From: Monocercomonoides exilis
Lineage: Eukaryota > Preaxostyla > Oxymonadida > Polymastigidae
Reading direction: 5' to 3'
Assembly (NCBI GenBank): GCA_001643675.2
Contig: LSRY02000045.1
Coordinates: forward strand, 746,775-810,774
Length of the DNA stretch: 64,000 nt
The translations under genes and the position numbers were made by a program. Numbering within the stretch: position 1 is the stretch's first letter; each line of letters opens with the position of its first letter. Below the pieces are notes generated by a model. That model made no database searches, was not told the DNA's origin, and was given only the letters and a program-made list of their open reading frames with translations. Of the stretch, positions 51,001 to 59,597 are shown piece by piece.

Positions 51001-53320
51001 TCATCTTCAGCTGCCTCAGCGCCACTTCAAACACAGATGCTGATTTAACACTCCCTCCTGGTGTCGAAGAGTCGATCACCACATCCTCCAGCGAAAGAGC
51101 CCCGCTCCCCAGTGACACCACAAACACACTCGGCGATGGACTTCTCATCGAGTTGTGGTCGATCCCCACATGCCCCACCTCCAGTTGGCCAGAAGATATG
51201 CTAAACAGCGTTGTTGCAGGCGAAGAAAGTGCACTTGTCCCAATCACACTCACTGTCTTCCCTCTCCCAACAACAGAAATCGTCTTTTCCCCAACACTGA
51301 TCGTCGCCCCTTCACTCACGTGCTTCCCACCCATCAACATGATTGTCGAGCTCATCCCCAAAGCACATGTCCATAACGCATGCCCCACTGTCTTGCAAGG
51401 TGCTGCCTCACTCATCCCACACAGATTGCTCGCGTCACTTCCACTCACCACAACATACCGTTCCTTCATCCCTTCCTTCAGCCATCCCTTCTTTTCTGTA
51501 TGTTGATTCACCCAATTGTTTCCGTTATAATATTGGAGGCACACTCTCGTATCATTACTATTCGTTGTATAAGATTCGTAGAACGGGTTGTTCGATGAGA
51601 AGAAATTGTATCGATCTTCCAAATACACATCGAGGCCATATGGAGTAGAAGTGGTTGTGCATCTGCAATCGTGGAAGAAGAAGAAATAACAATAATGATT
51701 GTAACTTGGAGCTGTTGATTGATATGGCCTGAAATCCAATCCTCCGCCATATGACACTGCTGAGCACGAAATAAACTGGAGGCTCCTCATTTTGAATGCA
51801 GCTGGAACACCGTAGCAATACATCCCTCCACCACTTGAATGTGTAAGAGAGCACGTAGTGAATGAACACTCAAACACACAAGCACTCTCACCTTTTCCAC
51901 TTTCTGCTCCAATACATGAAGATCCAGAAACATTAAAAGAATTAAGAAAAAGTCCTCCTCCATCATTTTTTCCGTTGCAGCTCTTAAATTCGCACCCATT
52001 GACCCTGACACACGAAGTAATCGAATTTGCATACAATCCTCCGCCACCATAAGTTTGAGAAATACAAGCATTGAACGAATTGTTCTCAATCTTGATGGAA
52101 TTTATTGAAACGCAAAAAATTCCTCCACCAGCATAATATGCAGTGCAGTCGTTAAACAAACAAAATTTCACTGAAAGCGTTCCAGATCTTAGATTATACA
52201 TGTAAATTGCTCCACCATTTGAAGTTCCATCTGAATAAGATCCACTTGTTCCAGTAGTTTTTGAGCCATTCCATACACACCAAGTGAATGAATTCGCCCC
52301 ATTGTCTGCAATCTGCTGTCTCCCTGGTTTCGATGGATTCCCCTCACTCCCGCTGACTGCAACATTCTGAGACCGATAGCACCTGACAAACGAGGCGTTC
52401 GAGGCAGACAATGACGATGAGGGGCTGTTGAGTGAGGAGACAATTCCCCCATCATAAACATCCCACACTGATGAAAATGTGCATCCACTCATCAGAAATG
52501 ATGTTTGGCTCTGCCCTTCACCCAGTTGTCTTGTTTTCTGTGGATTTGTGGAGATGTTGAAGAAGGTCAAATAAGAGAGGGATACAAAATGTGATGAGAG
52601 GAATGGAGCTGAAGATACACAAAAAGATGAGAAATGAGAAGAACAAACAGAAATGTGGCATTTCTCTGAAATCTCTCCTTCCACTGTTTTTGAAGAGAAA
52701 AGTGGAGGAAATATCTGTTCAGTCGAGGTTGAAGTTGAAGTTGAAGACGATCTGAGGGAAATGTTGGTGAACAATCCACAGCTCCCACACAAATCAAAGG
52801 GGGGTCTCACTCTCTCAACTCCAATCACACATCCACTCACCTCAACAGAACTTCCATCCGATGCCCTGAGCACACTCTCCCCACCCATTTCCCTCAATCC
52901 CAACAAATTCAGTTGAATTGATGAATTGACCCCAACAACACTTCCCTCAACCCCACTCCCACCACACACACTCCCCTTTCCCCACATTTTCCACTCATCA
53001 CAAAAACCCCATTTTTCAACTTTCCCAATCTCTCCACTTCTCCCATTCCACCGTTTTGTGCATTTCTTCATTGTTATCGCCTCTTTCCAGGTTTCTCTCG
53101 CTCCACCTTCTTTTCCTTCAACATATGTGTCAAACAAATGGCCATCTCCAATTTTGTTGTTTTGAGCCTTCTCTCTCCATGTGCCTTCTGGATAATCCAA
53201 TTCTCCTTCTTTCGCTGATTCCTCAACAAATCCTGCTCCATCACTTGTGGAACCCTTGCACACACACCCCACACTAATTATCCACACACAATATAATATT
53301 CCTGACAGTCCAAATATCAT
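42077..53320 (-). CDS. Giant type I membrane protein, modular beta-helix-like ectodomain and pseudokinase tail
   Basis: A single 11.2-kb exon, 3747 aa, TGA at 42077. I chose the ATG at 53320 because it begins a good signal peptide (MIFGLSGILYCVWIISVGCV); the frame is open a little further upstream without ATG. The ectodomain is built from seven modules of roughly 320-410 residues, each opened by a CG-x(4)-PC-like motif (near 51410, 50340, 49275, 48185, 46970, 46020, 44880) and containing Gly-rich turns such as GKGGGIYVGL, typical of parallel beta-helix/POMP-like surface proteins. One membrane helix (about 43315-43410) leads to RWRKEKEE and a cytoplasmic tail with a degenerate TKL-kinase-like domain (about 42200-42900: RWKAPEL and FSMGMMLWEI kept, no HRD or DFG). 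It is the close paralogue of the gene at the left window end, in opposite orientation. Probably a surface receptor or adhesin; ligand unknown. Confidence 0.88.
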   Translation of the reverse strand: MIFGLSGILYCVWIISVGCVCKGSTSDGAGFVEESAKEGELDYPEGTWREKAQNNKIGDGHLFDTYVEGKEGGARETWKEAITMKKCTKRWNGRSGEIGKVEKWGFCDEWKMWGKGSVCGGSGVEGSVVGVNSSIQLNLLGLREMGGESVLRASDGSSVEVSGCVIGVERVRPPFDLCGSCGLFTNISLRSSSTSTSTSTEQIFPPLFSSKTVEGEISEKCHISVCSSHFSSFCVSSAPFLSSHFVSLSYLTFFNISTNPQKTRQLGEGQSQTSFLMSGCTFSSVWDVYDGGIVSSLNSPSSSLSASNASFVRCYRSQNVAVSGSEGNPSKPGRQQIADNGANSFTWCVWNGSKTTGTSGSYSDGTSNGGAIYMYNLRSGTLSVKFCLFNDCTAYYAGGGIFCVSINSIKIENNSFNACISQTYGGGGLYANSITSCVRVNGCEFKSCNGKNDGGGLFLNSFNVSGSSCIGAESGKGESACVFECSFTTCSLTHSSGGGMYCYGVPAAFKMRSLQFISCSAVSYGGGLDFRPYQSTAPSYNHYCYFFFFHDCRCTTTSTPYGLDVYLEDRYNFFSSNNPFYESYTTNSNDTRVCLQYYNGNNWVNQHTEKKGWLKEGMKERYVVVSGSDASNLCGMSEAAPCKTVGHALWTCALGMSSTIMLMGGKHVSEGATISVGEKTISVVGRGKTVSVIGTSALSSPATTLFSISSGQLEVGHVGIDHNSMRSPSPSVFVVSLGSGALSLEDVVIDSSTPGGSVKSASVFEVALRQLKMIDVEIKNMKMSRSLFAEPSSAGLASGESVLANVTIRNVNRTTGDGVVMAKSVMAGETFFVWNTTIEGCECVNGNGGGIKVELASSTSQVRIGDSTSHSGGITSFKQCKCSGCGGGVMLWLADNSFDFAISAVSFVGCSATLGGKDVFVNGSRLVSGTITTAKLNVGHNASIYDELMGYDRNEGEMGIFPLNVFFDTFSGAAHVGKAVNGYGGYDSWFCGFGYFPCKTISHAVETRFATGNKIIVLDSGFELGEVVSMAGSYEWEVYCGVNKTNVNVRVPSGMTSSCLINVESKSSIKNIGFQIPFSLSSATSLIVLTSSSLTLTDCSVAHISESTSSVAFGYSIVNAHGGSLKMERFVIGGALVFGAHSAIEFCEGMTSVICSGCNISGVKRNEGDGGWMKGTVGTSGTLTVDGCNVNGCSCVGGKGGGIYVGLKGNGNVVVSGTSVIDGNKAENNGGRGGRGGGMFVLMESEGCGLTIGQNVKFSKDHGNVAEYGKDVFVDCGSGVFLESKVNTSSFSFFDTSTIPSDVLKLSGSENGNESEVIPLFVYLCTMGSKVLVDGSGGNGMDHNHCGFEAFRCLTVDYCANSRMSSTVNEIEVVSSSSIAKEITGPSFGVSISGRIVSSDGERMEVNVSDGGSATQDWLVGCSSSLTMRRLSFVVKGQLKARRSAFIHSTSTLNMTNCSVSFESGALTDGKIGYSIIDMAGGNLIVDGFVMESGGTLTMNGKSPITMTNGVQLEILNSRVSGVEVNVEVAGGNGGGGCLNVGMGVNGNVKIEESNFSSRCSGGSGMKGGGMMISVGSGGTLRAKGVNLSECVVPSEDVENGGRGMGGGMFAEVANQMGTFSLESMTFSGCNAWKGKNLFVEAQDLSAVINSTSIGFNPEIGINVADLNELCGIESGKPELIVPLVVFLRTFSSPAYVSGRGQGSEFRLCGYEDYPCRRIGEASEYRYPNSKRMIRLTSTFSFDEEVKLDEESYEIDSSNKDVGLKVGGTGTKTQEALVMNSVSSTLTGILFELGESIWEHTSFVHSSGGTLRFADCGIKMGNGVDAVNYEFASASGGNVEIIRMSCGGSERKVKFGMKAFIVINGNGGASIEDSLLESVETTNMKGLIEYSSSSSSLTIGNVTAQECVMGGKGLIWDENGKKLGMRNCTIMKMSSLEGNGGVVSGEVGNGCAIEVNDVVIEGCGTLKGCGGGIAVILKGTGEMRLGKSGVVTSFEKCSAGGEGSIGGYGGGVNLDLSDNCVNNFVLTTLTFKDNVAAEGRDLFISCKKLNETVTKERFGFEYKYENGKGEGEWMAVDMKGIDRDHFAESVDLRLFLVEMKGREVCVSREGYDTLGCGSDGYPCESMWSGISHIDRSETEGERKVKVKDEGTIEDVYSFTDALVIDGCVNEGDETKHKPIQFNERIKGNSASSSSSVISSTVSLSLLSLKLQIPSQFEPNLNSLISSSGVLQLESCLFEILSSTAIQYSLISTISGSCTLKGCSLTECSFSISPLVMASSVLFENSNFSNIRNTGSGEEGGVAKVTLKNEEELVMKSTNASSCSLSSGNGKGGFLYLDCQNCLNEKPFLLENVSFSNNNAAIGKNVFILGKDFNSSVINESFKFDYSSMKDDNNLFVGSDDFHSSKDLFMFLIPFSSFEIFISSSGFDVARCGSEEEPCFTMWKGMKNMRDEDENKTIQIEGSTFIRDSFNVSNYQIKKSVKIGEEDTKAILNFEKSIGSQPEYFMENDIHLELTNIQLRLTSGFDNSAKTIISSRAGELVITGCSFHSEAGVNNGFDCVFVDVIGGSVEVNDLSIESCNVGNSIFVIHDAGITCHFVNIRVESLNESRGCILSIKKSEQGFKINEECVNIEINNSSFSGVKRSDNGPNILESKSEKRICLAVNSSNITEDKAEMSEKGGAIFFTLGVSGSMKMIDSTISQCSCTNGKGGGVYLATKERGFLDFTFTGMKFSSNTARVGNDIFIECFNIPSQINESQFQFDLRENHYSRINAIYGIDSCEHKEDTDLIEFVTIHQSDTIVVSSVNGSNDRQCGTNALPCDSIEHGLMHLTSEYVSLLYVDTESVIGREINLEEMSLSSKSRENCKVEVKSRIEKTKDSLISTRETVSLVRVNFVFDSNFISSHESLISPEGGILEIINCSFDSKQSAGEGSIELANIPFLIIKMEKGELQLMECKISNLILHESSLSLLSSLASVIDSLTICNSTISKSLIDVYEYGQLTIKDFKTENITVEGNEESLICCLSMKKTMQLTNCTMGRVSSNKTKGKLIKLGNCLDVKMDSCIFDGSSNERNEQYLNTEEEMCRWEGSLVDVAKSSVMMKDSTISNSPEGGITINGGALIVNDGRFENNNPSIEGYPSLRRNIICSDSGTLNVVCLKGGDGWERNTSLWMLNDGCSFEGIASERDSSFFIPVLESVEAKEETDRMKLIFKGMLLIPCNLSFSVVKKKGEEKEIEKHDFDRNGLLSEREAEGNVEKDLVSSCGDDIEVSVLILFGVNDYPSSTNSFILKNASEAKTNGDERIAEGGKEGKSYWLLIVIVLVVILLIVLIVSIVLAVRWRKEKEEAKKYKEIVDDNIKKDPKAFEMVTMEMSPEAQWRREEKKNEENAKKRVYEKKMVHSESEEYLLAESGSTEYILGKDSDKIPEWALEIEEEEEIRKRTPSPSISSTDTNTTFVRMDDLCPTTSSISNLVDAIACSSPHEKLIVDLRDSLFMLLHGRNKTKEMAIGTLKEREQTAAEVLLLVANLALHSFDEMEVPLSSLENLSPHIVLFSEHMVICIALHSDCSSDDDSDSSSISSSTDVTSASDDDDDSDSLPSSAFKDEPDNWNDCLRWKAPELQMKRKIGATKESVVFSMGMMLWEILTVEIPFGEYPAEVAGQKIVNGERPEMEKVAGSSFGGVVKGCVVCAPGDRCGLGELRRELAAGCGPGAMMVTASDALCLVDGSVIRRDKSGDEIVPSSYLKGEERGMA

Positions 53321-54992
53321 GCCTCTCCAACTGCTTTCTTTTCTTTTTTCTATCACAGACTAATATGGGCACTTCAACGAAAAAAAAATAACATTCAATT
53401 TTTGATGAATATCATATTTTCATATAGAAATAAATATTCTCCTTTGCTGTTTTTCAACATTTATTTATGATCCGATGAATAATAGAGAATGATTCATCCA
53501 TTTTTGTTGATGTTCCGATATTTCAGCCGTCGCTCTCCGTCCAGCGATATCTGCCTCTGGGATGGAACAACACATGATTTAGAGCATATAATTACGTTGG
53601 CTGTATTTTCATGAGAAAAGGCAATTGGGAAAGAAATGAATGATGTGAAGATTGGTTTCACAGATAAACAGAAGAGATGTGAGCGGTGGAAGTTTTGCTA
53701 TTCTGCGCCACATGAAAATGTATGTCTTTTGGTGAATTATTTGTGATATTTTTATTTGAAGAGATTTTCGATGTTTTGAAAGAAATGATTGTTTTTGCCT
53801 CGATTGGCTGAAAAGGACACTTTTTACAAAAGGGATGGGATGCATGGAACAAGGTTATTCGAGCATTTGAGTTGGGTTTTTGATGTGTTTTTCTCACAGA
53901 TAGAGATGGAATTTCAGTTCAAGGGAAAAAGGATAAAATGTGAAATGAGCGAAAATGGATATTTTTTGTTGAGGCAAAGAGGTTGCATTAAGAGATAATA
54001 TTTGTTATTGGTATGCAACAGACTTTGTTTTATTGACTTTTTTCATGAAAAATGAAATTTTTTATTTTTATTTTTTCATATTTTTGGGTTTTGAAAGTTA
54101 TTTGAGAAATGCCTGACGGATTTCAGTTTTCTGGGAGAATTTCTTTTGGGGCAAGAGATTGATATGGAAAATGAAGAAGAAAAATCAGGTTGAAGTCTGT
54201 TTTTTGATTGAAAAGGGATTGAAAAGGAAAAGAACAAACTGCAATAATGATTGTGAAAGCAAAGAATGGAAGAAGATTCCATTGAAACAATTCTTTCGAA
54301 CTTTTCTGGATCATCGTTCATCAGCATCGTTTTGGAAGAGGAAATGGATTTCTATTTGCTCATCAACTTATTCAAAGATGCGAGAAAGTTGTGAAAGTTA
54401 AGGAAAAGAAGGAGTCTTTGAGAAGTTGAAGATATTTTCAATGCAAAAGCAAAGCAGGTTGCAATTGACAAGCGGACAAAAAGAATAAGTGATTTATTCT
54501 CGCAACAAATTGCCATTCCCTTCTATTTCGGTTTGTTTGCTTTTGCTTCGTCGGATGGAGCTGTTATCACAACCTTTCTTTTCAATGTGTCTTTTGAATG
54601 AGTCTTGCCTGTTTTGGGAATCATCCTCACAACTTCATTGCAAGCACTTTTCTTTTGCTATGTCAACGTTTTTTTTGTTTGCACTTGCTTCGTGTTCATT
54701 TCACACACCTGCACTTTTGTATTAAAATTATTTCACATTTTTGAGCAAAAAAATATTTTTTGAATATTTTTTTTTATCTTCATGATATTTTCTCCAAAAA
54801 TCTCACGAATACAAGTGAGTATAACAAAAATGATAATATTACTGTCACATAAATAACATATGCAATAAGATAGCAACAGTGCTGGGGCATTTGAAGAGTT
54901 GTCAAAACGATTGATTGTTCCAACATTTTTTTGTTCGCTTTCTTGTTTGCTGTTTTCGCTCTGTTTCTGAGCTTTATGTGTTTTGTGTGCAC
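53321..54992. other. Intergenic region with short coding-like ORF
   Basis: About 1.67 kb upstream of both flanking genes (divergent). No gene is supported. A 42-codon ATG ORF at 54266-54394 (starts MEEDSIETILSNFSG) reads protein-like but has no recognisable partner. The spacer presumably contains promoters for the giant gene (-) and the coiled-coil gene (+). Confidence 0.45.
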
Positions 54993-57900
54993 ATGGACTA
55001 CGGAAAGAAGTTGACACCTACTGCACTGCCATCGCAGATAAAGCGCGCCGGGTCGCCGTTTGGGGGCGGAAGCACGCAATTGCGCTCGACGCCGTTCCAG
55101 CCTTCGAGCACAGCGAAGCGCGCTTCTGGGGCTGCGGGCGGGCAGACGAAGTTGCTGGATCGATCGTTGACCCCCATCCGGAGAGAGGATGCGATTGACT
55201 CAAGTGTGTGCTTTGGGTATTTGTTGTTTTGTTTTTGACGAGTTGGCTGTCTTCTGCGGGCGTGGGTGTTTTTGTGCTGCGCCAGCTGTTGCGGGACTGG
55301 CCTTTGAGGAGCCACGCGGGATGGAGGAAGACAGGGCTGGCGATTTGTGTGGCAGTTCCTTTGAACGATGAAAAAAAATGTGATTGAATTTTGTTTGGTG
55401 TATTTTTTTCAGGAACCCGCCGTCGCAGATTGACGACAGCGACTACTTCATGAGCCGGGCGAGGCTGCTGGCATCGAGGAAAATAACGTTTGGGGCGATG
55501 GAGCGACGGGGGAGCTATTTTATGCCGATGGAGGGGAATATGTGGAGAGAGTCGCGGGGGCCGCTGGTGACGTACACGAGGGAAGGGGTGCGGCGGCTGG
55601 GGGAGCGGTTTGAAGAGCTGATGGAGGCGAAGGAGATGGACCGGCTGGGGGCGGGGGAGCAGATTATGCACAACCAGATGTGCATTGATGTGACGCTTGG
55701 AGATGTGGGAGAGATGCTGGGGCTGCGGTGCAGCGAGGAAGGAGAGCTGCTGCACCGGATCCGGGTGGAGTATGCGCGTGTGTATGGGGCGCTGTGGAAG
55801 GAGCAAGAGGCGGGGGCAGCGCGGGAAGAGCGGCTGCGGGAAGAGCTGAGGAACAAGGAGGAAGACCTGGAGAGGACGAAGGCGAATGCAGCGCAGATGC
55901 TGAGCGAGACGTGCGTGAAGTACGAGGCGCAGGTGGCGGAGCTGGCGGGGGAGAAGGAGGGGCTGGGGCGGCAGATCCGGGAGCTGAAGGAGCAGCACGA
56001 GGAGGCGAAGCAGGAGATGGAGAAGCGGTACTCGGAGTTCAACATGCTGCTGCAGAAGATCCGGGACGACGAGCGGATCTCGAAGCGGACGAGCGGGCTG
56101 GCGGAGCAGCTGCAGGAGAAGGACAAGATCATCCGGATGCGGGAGAGGAAGATCCTGGAGCTGAGCGAGAAGTACAATGCAGAGGTGAAGGAGCTGCAGG
56201 AGCAGCTGGTGGCGATGAAGGAGAAGGCAGCGCTGATTGATGTGGGGATTGAGAAGGAGAAGAAGCGGCGGACGCAGCAGGGCGGGGTGGTGAGCGAGGA
56301 CGGCGAGGGAGCAGGGGCAGGGGCAGGTTCTGGAGCAGGGGCAGGGGTGCCGCTTGCCACGCCTTCTTCGTTGTCGTCTGCAGGGGGTGGGGTGATTCCG
56401 TCTTCGGCGTCGTTGATCCTGCCGTCGGGGCTGTGCGAAAAGTGCCAGGAGAAGTTTGCAGCGAGCATCGGGGATGGCAGCGCTGTGGTGGTTGGGCCAG
56501 ACCCGAGCGGGAAGGGGGTTGTTGTGAAAGTGGGGAGCGGGGTGAGTGTTGTGGGCGAAGCAAACAGCGGCGGGGGGAGGAGGAGGTGGAGGAGGAGGTG
56601 GTGGCGGAAGCGAGGGAACGAGATCATTGATCAGCGAGAGATCAGAGAAGAACAGTGCTGGGGCCAATGGTGGTGGTGGAGGAGGTGGTGAAGGAGGAGT
56701 GGATGCGAGTGTGAGGCAGAAGATGAACAAGATGGAGAAGGAAACGAAGATGCTTATGGCGCTGTCGAAAGTGCAGGAGCAGACGATAAGCGAGCAGAAG
56801 GCGCTGTTCAAGGAGGTGATTGAGAAGCAGCAGACGGCGCTTGCGCAAAAGAAGCAGGAGCAGAAGAAAATGAAGGCGTCGTATGAAGAGAAGGTGGAGC
56901 GGCTGGTTGTTCAGGTTCGGGAGCTGGAGGAGCAGGTGCTGCGGGGGGAGATTGGCGGGGGCAGGGAAGGCGGGGCAGAGGAGAAAGGGGGGAGAGGGAG
57001 GGATGGGGCGGGGAGGAGGAGGAGGAGGAGGAGCAGGAGCGGAGGGGGAGAATACGAGGAGGCAGGGGAGGGGGAAAAGGCAGAAGAAAGAGATGCGAGT
57101 GCGGTGTATGGGATTCCGCTGTCGCCGCACGAGGATGCGAAGAGAGAGCGGGAGGACTGGATGCCAGCTGGGGCAGAGGCAGGGGCAGGGAAGGCGACTG
57201 TTGTGCAGCGGCTGTACATGCTTCTTGAGCAGACGACAGACAGCCGAGACCGGGAAGAGTCGGAGTGGCCAGTGACTTCGCGTGGTGGAACGGGGGCAGG
57301 GCAGCCAGGGGCAGGCGGGGTGCCTTTGCCGGCGGGGCAGACAGCGATGGAGCGGCTGATGAGCGCAGTGTCAGGGTCGCTGGGGCAGGTGGCGTACGAA
57401 ACGGCGCATGTGCTTCGGATGCCGCCCACGCGGCGGTCGTCTGTGCCGATGGAGCGGCTGCTGACGCCGCTGAAGACGGGGCTGCAGCCATCGCTGGTGT
57501 GGACGCTGTCGACGATCCGGGGGATATACGGAGACAAGATTGCGGCAGACGTGGGCGGGGGCAGTGCCGGGTGGGGAGGGGCGGGGGCAGGGGCTGGGGC
57601 TGGGGCAGGGAGGCAGGGGTTTGGGGACTTTGTGTACATGTGGCTGGGGGAGAAGCACACGGCGCAGAAGAAGAGCGAGGCGGCGCGGTGGGCGATGGTG
57701 TACGGGGTGGAGCTGTTCCGGAAGGACTTTGCGGAGGTGTGGCTGTTTGGGAAGTTTGTGCGGGAGGAGTTCACGGGAGACGAGCTGTCGTTCTTCCTGT
57801 ACTGCTACACGGTGCTGTTTGAAGGGGTGCTGCCGCAGCAGCCGATGGAGGAGAGCGAGAACTTCCTGATGGTGTCGTTCCGGATGTGCCGGAAGTGCAT

Positions 57901-59349
57901 CAACACGGTGCTTGAAGGGGCGTCGGAGAAGAAGATCAAGATGTTTTTGGGGAGTTTGAGGGGCTGCAGTCGGAGAAGGGGGAGGCGGACGCGTCAGTGT
58001 TTCTGGGGTTTCTGCTGAACTACTACCGGGCGGAGGCAGCGAAGCGGAAGGAGGCGATGAAGGCGCTGTATGATGCGATATGCAGTGGCGATTCATCGAC
58101 TTCATCATCATCAGCATCAACAACATCATCATCGTCATCGCCAGGGGCAGTGTGCAGAGGAATCACGTACTCGGAGCTGGAGTCTCTTCTGTGTGTGTGC
58201 TATCCGCAGACGCCGCAGGCGCTGTCGCTGCGGATCTTCCGGGATGCATACCGGCTGTCGGGCTGCTGTCTGCCGTCGTTTGCGTCTGTGCTGGAGGCGT
58301 GCCAGCGCAACGACTTCTTCACGCTGTGCCTGCGGCTGCCGGATGTGTGCGACGCAGCCGACCGGCGGGCGCCTCTGACGGCGTCTGAGAACAGCGCAGT
58401 TGTGAAGACGGTGAGCCGGCACCTGGCGCTGCTGAAGCCGGCGCTGGACGATCGGGTGCGGGTGCTTTCGGGGGTGTCGGCGGGGGCGTCTGGAGGGGTG
58501 CTGGCAGGGGCAGGGCTGAAGCGGCGGGTGGAGGCGGTGCAGTCGGCGGTGGGGAAGAAAGAAGGGCGGCGGGCGCTGTTCCGGATGGCGCGGCTGCTGG
58601 TGGAGCTGGTGCTGCTGCAGCTGGGGAGGAACGAGGTGGAAGGGGCGATCTGCTTTGGGCTGCCGCTGGGGGACGGGCAGCGTGTGGTGCAGTTCCACGA
58701 GGCGATGGCGTGGCAGAGGGAGGGCGAAGGAGGCGATGCCTTGCCTTCATCATCATCTTCTTCCTCCTCTTCTTCATCAGCACAGCACAAACAGGTTCCG
58801 AGCGAGAAAGAGATGGCGATCAACAACATGCTGCTGTCCTTTGAGTGTGCATTGGGTGTGATCGATCCTTCGATTTCGCCGCCCACATCGTCAGCAGCGT
58901 TGTCATCCTCCTCCTCGTCGTCTTCTTTTTCTTCCTCCTCTTCCTCCTCTTCCTTCTCTTCGTCTTCTTTTTCTTCTTCGTCTGCTGGTGCAATGAGCGG
59001 GCCGCTCTATCCTTCGCTTGGTCCGCCGTTCACACCGACGCTTGCCGCAGTTCTGCCTTCTTTGGGGCTGTTCAACCCGCTTCTGAGGTATTCGATTGTG
59101 TCAGCGTCGGCGATCGATCTGCGGGCGATTGGGGCGAATGCGATTGGGATGGACGGGGAGGAGGCCGAGCGAAGGGACAAGGAAAAGGAGGGGGCTGGAG
59201 ATGGGCGAGGAGAGCGGGAGGCAGGGGAGGCAGCAGGGCACAGCGCAGATGGCAAGGCAGGAGCAGACGCAGCGAGCGCATCGAGTGCATCGAGCGCATC
59301 GAGCTCGGTGCTGGCGGGCGTGAAGAAGAAAAAGAAGAAGAAGAAATGA
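54993..59349 (+). CDS. Coiled-coil protein with axonemal dynein light chain (p28/AXDND1)-like segment
   Basis: Exon 1 runs from ATG 54993 (MDYGKKLTPTALPSQ) to about 55207; the main exon starts after TTTTTTTCAG at 55413 and runs to TGA at 59347. A further small exon within 55245-55350 is possible. The segment CSEEGELLHRIRVEYARVYG followed by a long coiled coil resembles the C-terminal half of p28/DNALI1 (ERGLLLLRVRDE-like), and NPPSQIDD precedes it; this suggests an axonemal or dynein-linked protein. The later part (57300-58720) is helical and unidentified, with poly-Ser and poly-Lys at the end. The frame changes twice without an intron signal: at a G6 run near 56573-56578 and at TTTTTGGGG near 57940-57952. 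Each change is one base in a homopolymer and they cancel. I suspect sequence errors, but real frameshifts are possible. Confidence 0.55.
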
Positions 59350-59597
59350 AGATTCTCAACAACCTGCTCACTTCGCATTTCAATAAAAAGCACTTCATTT
59401 TTTTTCATCACTTTTGCCTTATTTGTTATTTTATTTCTTTGCTGTTTTATGAGTATTTATTGTGTGTGTGGCGGAAAAAGATAAAAATAAAAAAAAATAA
59501 AAAATGAATGGAAGGATAAATCTGATGAAAAGAAAATGGGAATGGATTCTTGATTGTTTTTTGTTTTTTGCTTTTGTATTTTTGATTCCAAGATGAG

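Noticed and set aside
53320-53356. Start of the giant protein at 53356
   Set aside because: There is no ATG there; the ATG at 53320 begins a clear signal peptide.
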